Positions 1 through 4,722 of a stretch of 6,567 bases of DNA are shown piece by piece. Each line of letters opens with the position of its first letter. The first letter of the stretch is position 1. The stretch comes from Deltaproteobacteria bacterium (lineage in GTDB: Bacteria; SAR324; NAC60-12), in the NCBI GenBank assembly GCA_003541985.1, contig DPLM01000231.1:1-6567 (forward strand), written 5' to 3'. Both the position numbers and the translations under genes were made by a program. The notes below the pieces were generated by a model. It worked only from the letters and a program-made list of their open reading frames with translations, was not told the origin of the DNA and made no database searches.

Positions 1-90
1 GAACTCTAGTATTTCCTCAATTAGATTCTTGATGTTGCCAGCTTCTTTGTAAGTGGGGATGATGATCGACAATATCGGTGAATAATTCAT
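1..90 (-). CDS. Family 2 glycosyltransferase, N-terminal fragment
   Basis: Only the first 30 residues are in the window; the gene continues past the left edge. The reading starts at an ATG at 88-90 and contains LSIIIPTYKEAGNI at about residues 7-20, the first beta strand and nucleotide-binding loop of GT-A fold, family 2 glycosyltransferases (compare SIIIPTYNEEENI). This opening is typical of polyprenyl-phosphate mannose/glucose synthases and of polysaccharide glycosyltransferases, which move a sugar from a nucleotide donor at the cytoplasmic face of the membrane. The acceptor cannot be judged from this fragment. No strong ribosome binding site is visible before the ATG. The decayed radC gene lies upstream on the same strand, 54 bases away. 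The family call is fairly sure; substrate and exact subfamily are unknown. Confidence 0.8.
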   Translation of the reverse strand, partial: MNYSPILSIIIPTYKEAGNIKNLIEEILEF

Positions 91-144
91 GTGCTGTTAT
101 CAAAAATAGCTGATGATTTCCAATTTCTTAGATGTTGTAAATCC

Positions 145-784
145 CTAAAGCAGACCTTCGTCTGCAAAGCTCACATAACGCTCCTCACATATTACTAAGT
201 GATCTAGCAGCGGGATACTGAGCACTTGACCGGGCCCCTTGAGTCTCTGCTTAACCTTGTGGTCTTCTGACGATAATTCTAGATCTCCGGAAGGGAGGTT
301 GTGCAAGTAAACTAGCGCAGCCGCTCGTTGTTCAGCAGCTTGTGCAAATACTTCTCTTGGATGAACCAAACTCCGATTGAGAAAGCCTAATGTGATCAGT
401 TGTTCGCCCAAGTAGCGAGGCTTGCTATCCAGTAACACACCTAGAAAGATCTCTTGCTTAATCAGCCTCAATCGATGGTGAAAGTGACGAAACAGATTCC
501 CACTATTGTGAAAAGCCTCTCCTAGTTGCAGACGTTCCTCGCCGTGACGTCGCCACAGTTCCAGTAATGACTGGGTTTCTTGAAAAGCTTTCTCACTTTG
601 TTGTTGCCACTGCTGAACAGACAAGCCCTATACTCTGTGTAAAAGACTTCCTGCCTTCATCTGTCATGACTTTTCAGTTAGATTCAATGTTGGAAGTAGG
701 ATCTCTATCAATTGTTAAGTGAATACTCATTAGAAATTCTGGACCTTTCAGGCTAATTCTACATCGCTTGGAGAGTTTTTCTCT
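145..784 (-). pseudogene. radC: Decayed radC (JAB/MPN-domain protein)
   Basis: From 624 down to the TAG at 145 there is an open frame of 159 codons matching the C-terminal JAB/MPN domain of RadC: QEIF with the family glutamate (E58), LLDSKPR, VHPREVFAQA, the JAMM-like segment HNLPSGD (108-114) with S118 and D121, LLDHLVI, and the typical end YVSFADEGLL. RadC proteins are usually about 220-230 residues with an N-terminal helix-hairpin-helix-type domain. Here that part is broken. The same frame upstream reads LIEILLPTLNLTEKS, a TGA, QMKAGSLLHRV, a TAG, then GLSVQQW, which lines up with the RadC pattern ELLAILLRTG..GKS..A..LL..FGGL. Still further upstream, REKL and GPEFL (about 784-731) lie in another frame, implying an indel. 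The second JAMM histidine is leucine (codon 295-297, CTC for the expected CAC), so metal binding should be lost. If anything is made it would start at TTG 622-624, which has no clear ribosome binding site. RadC's own cellular role is poorly defined even when intact. Confidence 0.82.
150..165 (-). terminator. Small hairpin at the end of radC
   Basis: A perfect 6-bp stem (gcagac / gtctgc) with a 4-base loop overlaps the last codons of the radC remnant. On the minus strand it is followed by TTTAGGGATTT, a very weak T tract. It could be a poor intrinsic terminator between the radC remnant and the glycosyltransferase, or simply chance. The structure is directly visible; the function is a guess. 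Confidence 0.25.
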
Positions 785-893
785 TGAGCTTATCAGCGGT
801 GTACTTGAATTCGACATATTGCGCAGTTGGGACTTGTTTGGCGAGAGCCTTCTCGACATAAATGCGTTCCAACCAACTGTGTGAACTACTGTT
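759..893 (-). pseudogene. Coding remnant, possibly spore photoproduct lyase-like N-terminus
   Basis: One minus-strand frame, open from a TAG near 962 down to a TAG at 759-761, contains WLERIYVEKALAKQVP followed by TAQYVEFKYTADKLKRK. There is no ATG; a TTG precedes ERIYVEKALAK. The phrase ERIYVEKALA resembles the first residues of some radical-SAM spore photoproduct lyase-like proteins, but nothing of the radical SAM core (no CxxxCxxC) follows, so at most this is a truncated remnant. It overlaps the presumed start of the decayed radC in a different frame. The product name is a weak guess from a short stretch; the observation that this frame looks more protein-like than its surroundings is also subjective. 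Confidence 0.2.
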
Positions 894-928
894 CAACCTC
901 TGTGAATTAGTAACCACGTTGCTAAGTT

Positions 929-968
929 CTTTGCTAGAACACCCTCTGCCTTGGGTGTTCTAGCAAAG
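929..968. repeat. Perfect 16-bp inverted repeat (hairpin)
   Basis: The left arm ctttgctagaacaccc (929-944) and right arm gggtgttctagcaaag (953-968) are exact reverse complements around an 8-base loop, tctgcctt. Neither side is followed by a run of T, so it is not a standard intrinsic terminator. It sits in the middle of the gene-decay zone. It could be a remnant of a small palindromic element, a protein-binding site, or a rho-independent terminator that has lost its T tract. The structure is certain; the function is unknown. Confidence 0.9.
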
Positions 969-1017
969 TCTGTTTGCATTGCTGAAAGCGCCACCAAACT
1001 CGCCAGGATTCCCTTGG

Positions 1018-1314
1018 CTATGCGACATCAAGGCCCCAACTGCGCATTAGCTTCAGTTGATCCCACACAAACGCCTCAGGAAGCGACTGTCACCAGAGTT
1101 CTAGCATCTCCAAAGTACATAGGCGGATCGGTTGTAGCGAGTTGCTCCTCACCATATTTAGGAATACCTGCAAACCATCTATCAGTCGTTTGACTTCCCC
1201 CTCATCAAAAACACCTAGTTGACTCAGTTCCCTCTCCAGTTGATTACTGCAGTAATGGAGAGAAATTCGCTCGGTCAACAAATATAGACCTCGTAGTTCC
1301 TGCATGCTCGGCAA
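1018..1314 (-). pseudogene. Unrecognised helical protein remnant with in-frame TGA
   Basis: A minus-strand frame starting at TTG 1314 (or at the ATG eight bases further on, 1306-1308) gives 74 codons rich in helix-forming residues (LYLLTERISLHYC, LERELSQLGVFDEGEVKR, LIDGLQVFLNMV) and stops at a TGA at 1090-1092. The same frame continues after the TGA as QSLPEAFVWDQLKLMRSWGL to a TAG at 1018-1020 and keeps the same protein-like character, which suggests the TGA interrupts a former gene. Two more TGA codons lie in the same frame just upstream (1351-1353 and 1342-1344). I do not recognise a family. It could instead be a short real gene of 74 codons or a random open frame; no ribosome binding site supports a start. 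Confidence 0.3.
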
Positions 1315-1454
1315 TGGCGGGTTGGGTAAAACGTTCAGTCTTCACCTTCTTCAAAAAGCTGATCGAACAAATGCAAATCGGAATTCATGTTGCATGAGGT
1401 GGTTAAATAATCTGTCTTCAACAGGCGATCCGCGCCCCAGTCCTAACGGAGTTC

Positions 1455-1568
1455 ATGCACACCATCGTCGCCATCGCTCGGATGAAGGTTCCGGACATCG
1501 GCTACATTCCGACACCGCCTGATCCCATCTTTTATCTCTCCTACCTGCCACTGAACGATGCGTGCTGA
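1455..1568 (+). CDS. Possible short reading frame overlapping the mlaD start
   Basis: The frame is open from the TAA at 1404-1406 to a TGA at 1566-1568, and its first ATG is at 1455. From there it would give 37 residues beginning MHTIVAIARMK and containing IPTPPDPIFYLSYLP. A GGAG at 1448-1451 precedes this ATG by only 3 bases. The stop lies inside the first codons of mlaD (ATGCGTGCTGA), the arrangement expected for translational coupling, and mlaD itself has no good ribosome binding site. It may be the C-terminal stub of a lost upstream gene, a short leader frame that feeds ribosomes to mlaD, or chance. I do not recognise the sequence; it does not look like the end of an MlaF ATPase or MlaE permease. 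Confidence 0.3.
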   Translation: MHTIVAIARMKVPDIGYIPTPPDPIFYLSYLPLNDAC

Positions 1569-3168
1569 GTTCAAAGTTGGTGGGCTGATCCTACTGGCAG
1601 CTGGCCTAATCGTCACAGCTTCGATTGTTGTCACCGGCTGGAATCCTGAGTTGGATGCAACCTACCGCATTAATGCGCTCTTTCGCAACTCTGGAGGCTT
1701 ACAAACCGGCTCTGCGGTGCGCGTTGCGGGGATTAAGGTTGGAACTGTGGATGCGATTGAACTCGAAGGCTCCGAAGCTAGGGTTATCCTCAAACTTTAC
1801 GCCAAATACCCGATTTATCGTGACAGCGCTGCGACGATCAAGTCTGTTGGCATCCTTGGAGACAAGTTTGTCGAAGTCCTGCAAGGTAACTCTATGAGTG
1901 GGACCATGCAGGATGGGGACGAGATCGAACTGGTAATTCCAGGAAGTGATATTGACAGCATGATCGATAGCCTCGGTTCTATCCTGCGTGATGTAAAAAG
2001 TGTTACAGGTGCGCTGGATCGTTCACTCGGTGGAGTTCAAGGTGAACAGAGACTGACGAGGATTCTTGATAATATTGAAGGGCTTACTCAGAATACTGAG
2101 GAACTGACTGGAACTGTCAACGAGCGAATTGAATCCATCATGCGTCAGATCGAAACCTTCAGCAGTGATCTTGCTGAAATCTCTGGCGAAAACAAGGGAG
2201 AGGTGAAAATCATCCTGGCTAATCTGAAGCAGTTCTCTTCACAACTCGAGACCATCACCACCGAAAACCGATCTGGTCTGCGCCAGGTGGTAGACAATCT
2301 TAACAGTTTTACTGAATCCCTTGCTAAGGATGGGCCCGAAATCACAGGTAATCTCCGAGGAATTCTTGAAGAAAATCGTAGCTCTCTCAAGAGTAGTGTT
2401 GATAATCTGGACCGCTCCCTGGCCAAGCTGGATCGTACGATGGATAACGTCGAGTCGATCAGCGGCAAGATCGAAAGAGGAGAGGGCACCATCGGCAAGC
2501 TAGTCAACGATGAGCAAACCGTCGATGAGTTGAACGAAGCCATCGGCAGCATCAACGGATTGCTCGGTGATGTCAACCGCCTCAAGCTCGATATTGGCGT
2601 CCGAGCTGAATTGTATGGCTCCAATCAGGCCGCCTATGGTCCAGAAAGTTTTTCAAAGGGCTACCTGAGTGTCCAGTTGCAACCGCTTAAGGATCGTTTC
2701 TATCGCTTGGAGTTGGTCGATAATCCACGCGGAATCAGAACCCGTACCAAGGATTACATTACACGTGAAGAGAATGGCCAAATCACCTACATTGAGGAAG
2801 AGCGCCTGGAAGTTGAACAAAGTTTACAATTCTCTGCTCAAGTGGTGCAACGCTTCTACGACACTCTCTTCAAAATTGGCCTCTTTGAGAACAGTTTTGG
2901 ACTGGGAGTGGAACAACTCTTTGGCCGTGATGAACAGTACCGTACCTATCTGGACGTATGGGATATTGGAGGTGAATTTGGCACACATCTTAAGGCAGGA
3001 GCCAGTTGGCGCTTCCATTCAAATCTCTTTGTCACTGCAGGGGCAGATGACTTCATCAGTGAAGAAGAGTCTTTTCGTGACTACTTCATCGGAATTGGGG
3101 TGACTTTTAACGAAGATGTCCTGAAACCTTTCCTCAGCAGCGTACCACTGGACGCCATCACCAACTAA
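1558..3168 (+). CDS. MlaD/MCE-family lipid transport protein, long form
   Basis: A 536-residue protein of the MCE (mammalian cell entry)/MlaD family, the substrate-binding part of ABC-type systems that move phospholipids or other hydrophobic molecules between inner and outer membrane. Order of parts: a short cytoplasmic start (MRAEFKVG), one transmembrane anchor at about residues 8-27, the MCE domain at about 34-112 (FRNSGGLQTGSAVRVAGIKVG, then ILGDKFVEVL), a long helical periplasmic section at about 135-342 with repeated ENR and DNL motifs, the conserved GEGTIGKLVNDEQ (308-320), and a C-terminal beta-rich domain (about 344-520) of alternating strands ending in FIGIGVTF. Start choice: the ATG at 1558 gives the usual KVG-plus-membrane-segment opening. 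No clear ribosome binding site is seen, and an upstream frame overlaps the start. MlaD of E. coli is much shorter; long forms with a C-terminal beta domain are known to me from deltaproteobacteria. Usual partners (MlaE permease, MlaF ATPase) are not adjacent. Family is sure; exact cargo unknown. Confidence 0.93.
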   Translation: MRAEFKVGGLILLAAGLIVTASIVVTGWNPELDATYRINALFRNSGGLQTGSAVRVAGIKVGTVDAIELEGSEARVILKLYAKYPIYRDSAATIKSVGILGDKFVEVLQGNSMSGTMQDGDEIELVIPGSDIDSMIDSLGSILRDVKSVTGALDRSLGGVQGEQRLTRILDNIEGLTQNTEELTGTVNERIESIMRQIETFSSDLAEISGENKGEVKIILANLKQFSSQLETITTENRSGLRQVVDNLNSFTESLAKDGPEITGNLRGILEENRSSLKSSVDNLDRSLAKLDRTMDNVESISGKIERGEGTIGKLVNDEQTVDELNEAIGSINGLLGDVNRLKLDIGVRAELYGSNQAAYGPESFSKGYLSVQLQPLKDRFYRLELVDNPRGIRTRTKDYITREENGQITYIEEERLEVEQSLQFSAQVVQRFYDTLFKIGLFENSFGLGVEQLFGRDEQYRTYLDVWDIGGEFGTHLKAGASWRFHSNLFVTAGADDFISEEESFRDYFIGIGVTFNEDVLKPFLSSVPLDAITN

Positions 3169-3197
3169 GCTTCCTTGCCTCTCCTTTTTGTACTGCA

Positions 3198-3215
3198 AAG
3201 GTTTCTTAAAACCTT
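3198..3215 (+). terminator. Weak hairpin after the mlaD-like gene
   Basis: Thirty bases after the MlaD-like stop codon, aaggttt and aaacctt form a perfect 7-bp stem around ctta. It is AT-rich and followed by aattg rather than a T run, so it is at best a weak intrinsic terminator. It is the only such structure I see between this gene and the tRNA gene. Confidence 0.35.
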
Positions 3216-3325
3216 AATTGAGATGCGATAAAAATTTTGATAGAGATAGTTTTCCAGTTGACAAGTATCAGCATCTGACAGGTTGCTCCACAGCAGACGT
3301 TTCAGGCAGGGAAGTATCGTGAGAG

Positions 3326-3399
3326 TGGGCCTCCCCGGACTTGAACCGGGAACCAACCGATTATGAGTCGGCTGCTCTAACCGATTGAGCTAGAGGCCC
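3326..3399 (-). tRNA. tRNA with CAT anticodon, probably tRNA-Ile2
   Basis: The 74-base gene folds into a full cloverleaf: acceptor stem GGGCCTC/GAGGCCC, D stem GCTC/GAGC, anticodon stem GCCGA/TCGGT with loop CTCATAA (anticodon CAT, 3363-3365), T stem CCCGG/CCGGG with TTCAAGT, and discriminator A. The 3' CCA is not encoded, so it would be added by the CCA-adding enzyme. A CAT anticodon can belong to initiator Met, elongator Met or Ile2. The first acceptor pair is a normal G-C pair, unlike bacterial initiators. The anticodon arm (CGACTCATAATCG) and C4-G69/C5-G68 pairs resemble E. coli tRNA-Ile2, whose C34 is changed to lysidine by TilS so that it reads AUA. I favour Ile2 over elongator Met. It lies alone between two plus-strand genes, facing the opposite way. 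Confidence 0.95.
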
Positions 3400-3460
3400 A
3401 CTAGGCGAGATCAACAGAGAACCCAAATCAAGCTTTGTTTGCAAGATTTTTCGGAGTTTT

Positions 3461-3889
3461 ATGAAGAAATTAAAATACATCACGCTGGGGATACTAGGAA
3501 GTGGATGTTTCGCCTGCGCTTCTCTCCCCGTCCAAGAAGAAAGTGCTTCCTTAGCCAACGCTCGTGAACGCCAGACTTCATCCCCTCAATGTAAATGGGA
3601 ACAAGCAAATTGCGAACTGAGTGTGACTGTTCAGGAGCAGTCCTTCCGCTTGTACTCCAAAGTCGGTTTGGTCCGTATGGAGAGCTTTGACCCACAAACT
3701 AAGTCCTGGCGAATCGAAACAGAACGTGCAACTGGAGAGGACTATCGCGTTGTACGGGCTGCAGCTTTGCGAGAATTTATCTACCTCACAGAATGTGATC
3801 AGAAGGGGAATCGCAAGATTCAACGTTATCGACCTACTGACCAAAGCTGGCGACAATTACACTACAAGTCTTTGGGTTGCCAGTCGTAA
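3461..3889 (+). CDS. Small exported protein, probable lipoprotein, unknown function
   Basis: A 142-residue protein with a short export signal: MKKLKYI followed by a hydrophobic stretch and LGSGCFACASLP. Cys16 in LGSGC is a possible lipid-attachment residue, although glycine at the -3 position makes the lipobox imperfect; cleavage by ordinary signal peptidase near ACA-S is the alternative. The mature part has four cysteines (44, 51, 112, 140), enough for two disulfide bonds, and repeated short basic/aromatic strands (SFRLYSKVGLVRME, KSWRIETER, REFIYLTECD, KIQRYRPTDQSWRQLHYK) suggesting a small beta domain in the periplasm. I do not recognise a family. A GGAG at 3453-3456 lies 4 bases before the ATG. 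It starts 61 bases from the 5' end of the divergent tRNA gene and ends one base from the convergent phosphatase gene, so it appears to be transcribed alone. Confidence 0.8.
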   Translation: MKKLKYITLGILGSGCFACASLPVQEESASLANARERQTSSPQCKWEQANCELSVTVQEQSFRLYSKVGLVRMESFDPQTKSWRIETERATGEDYRVVRAAALREFIYLTECDQKGNRKIQRYRPTDQSWRQLHYKSLGCQS

Positions 3890-3899
3890 CTTAACCCAA
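3872..3899. terminator. Inverted repeat at the convergent gene ends
   Basis: ttgggtt (3872-3878) and aacccaa (3893-3899) form a 7-bp stem around a 14-base loop that spans the stop codons of both converging genes. A hairpin here could help end transcription in both directions, but the loop is large, there is no clean T run, and the right arm is also coding sequence of the phosphatase. Weak support. Confidence 0.25.
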
Positions 3900-4571
3900 C
3901 CAGTCTTCGCATGGCTGGCTGCATAGCTTTCCGCGCCAGCACCAACACAATCGGTCTTCTTCTACCCACAGCAGCACACCTTCCAGCATTTTCGGCCAAT
4001 CTTCCTCATCCAATGCTTGACGACCACTCAGCGCTCCCAAGATTAGCGATAACATCGTGTCATGTGTTACGGCCAGACGAAAGGTGCTTTCCGGTAGGCC
4101 TTCCTTCCAGAGATCCTTTAAAAGTTCCTGCGTTGCGGCTCGTACTGGGTTCAGTCCACAATCACTGGCCCCGCGTAAGCCCGCATTGACTAATCCCAGT
4201 GGGCCCTGCTCTACCATATACTGATGATTGCGATCTGAATCTTGAACAAAAACCCCTTTGTCTCCCAATTTCGGATTAGCATGAACTGGTACCGGTTGAC
4301 CAGAACCACGACTGATCGCTTCTGCCGTCTGCAGACAACGACTGGACGTGCTGGAATCAAGCGAAATCAACTGCGTTCCCAATCGTGTCCCCAGTACCTC
4401 CGCCAGCCGAACACCCTCAGTGGTCAGATCCACCTGAAAATGAAAAACTCCTGGAGGAAAAGGTGGCCGCACGGAATGGCGCATCAACAGCAGTTTGCCA
4501 CAGGTCAGTGATGCTGCATGGGCTAGAGTTGCTTCCAGGTTGCCTGGAGTTTGAGAGTGGTAGTAAATCAT
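3891..4571 (-). CDS. Histidine phosphatase superfamily protein
   Basis: A 226-residue protein with the histidine phosphatase signature: LLLMRHSVRPPFPP at 27-40, where H32 is the expected phospho-acceptor in an RH(G/S)xxRP motif with R31 and R35; LTTEGVRLAEVLG at 49-61; SSTSSRCLQTAEAI at 73-86, giving the second phosphate-binding arginine R78; and AVTHDTMLSLILGAL at 167-181, where H170 and D171 form the HD pair. The RHxxRPP opening and the HD pair are closer to acid-phosphatase-like members than to phosphoglycerate mutase. These enzymes remove phosphate through a phosphohistidine; the substrate here is unknown. About 25 residues precede the catalytic strand, with no clear signal peptide, so a cytoplasmic location is likely. 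The tail has four cysteines (209, 211, 217, 221). The first ATG of the frame is used; no start codon lies upstream before a TGA, and no clear ribosome binding site is visible. The gene is divergent from the Calx-beta-like lipoprotein. Confidence 0.88.
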   Translation of the reverse strand: MIYYHSQTPGNLEATLAHAASLTCGKLLLMRHSVRPPFPPGVFHFQVDLTTEGVRLAEVLGTRLGTQLISLDSSTSSRCLQTAEAISRGSGQPVPVHANPKLGDKGVFVQDSDRNHQYMVEQGPLGLVNAGLRGASDCGLNPVRAATQELLKDLWKEGLPESTFRLAVTHDTMLSLILGALSGRQALDEEDWPKMLEGVLLWVEEDRLCWCWRGKLCSQPCEDWLG

Positions 4572-4600
4572 GGGAATTGGGGCATTAGGCTTGGCGTAAA

Positions 4601-4646
4601 GGTTTGTCTCGCTTTTTGCATGGGGTCATGCAAATTCAGACAAGCT
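4601..4646. repeat. Two-part hairpin in the divergent intergenic region
   Basis: An inner perfect 8-bp repeat (tttgcatg 4615-4622, catgcaaa 4627-4634, loop gggt) is enclosed by an outer repeat (ggtttgtct 4601-4609, agacaagct 4638-4646: six Watson-Crick pairs ttgtct/agacaa plus G-C and G-T pairs), with a small asymmetric internal loop between them. It lies in the 151-base gap between the phosphatase start and the lipoprotein start, where the promoters of both must be. No T run follows on either side. It could be a regulator binding site shared by both genes or a structured leader; the structure is visible, the role is inferred. Confidence 0.7.
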
Positions 4647-4722
4647 TGCGGATACCATACCACGTGACTTCTACTACCAACCAGTTCACTCGCTGACCTG
4701 AGTCGAGCAACAATTTTTCTCA

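Larger units (their letters stand above)
785..1557. other. Gene-poor region of decayed coding fragments
   Basis: About 770 bases without a convincing intact gene. Both strands contain only short frames without good ribosome binding sites. Several minus-strand segments read like protein but are cut by stops or need frame changes: a helical fragment at 1018-1314, ILASLVALSAMQTDFARTP and following (about 1010-895), and ERIYVEKALAK (about 860). A further minus-strand stretch, SDLHLFDQLFEEGED followed by TGA (TGA near 1337), could be the C-terminal end of another lost gene. The stretch also holds the palindrome at 929-968 and the plus-strand frame overlapping the mlaD start. Together with the decayed radC next to it, this is best read as a zone of gene decay between the glycosyltransferase and mlaD. 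It must also hold the promoter of mlaD, but I cannot point to convincing -35/-10 boxes. Confidence 0.6.

Noticed and set aside
951..1193. Plus-strand frame of 80 codons starting in the palindrome
   Set aside because: Its GTG/TTG-type start lies within the 16-bp inverted repeat, there is no ribosome binding site, and its composition is not protein-like compared with the opposite strand.
1304..1522. Plus-strand frame of 72 codons upstream of mlaD with GNGGLGKT, superficially like a P-loop
   Set aside because: The real Walker A is GxxxxGK(S/T) in a beta-strand/helix context; here no hydrophobic strand precedes it and the rest is His/Arg/Ser-rich and shadow-like.
2145..2624. Minus-strand frame of 159 codons opposite the mlaD-like gene
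   Set aside because: It is serine/arginine-rich shadow sequence of a well-supported coding region, with no domain and no start signal.
3258..3263. TTGACA, a perfect -35 box
   Set aside because: No TATAAT-like box follows at 16-18 bases on the plus strand, and transcription from it would run antisense into the tRNA gene.
3165..3356. Minus-strand frame of 63 codons downstream of the tRNA
   Set aside because: It starts inside the tRNA gene and reads through its 3' half; this is an accidental frame.
4242..4588. Plus-strand frames of 89 and 67 codons opposite the phosphatase
   Set aside because: They are antisense to the conserved catalytic motifs of the phosphatase and have no features of their own.
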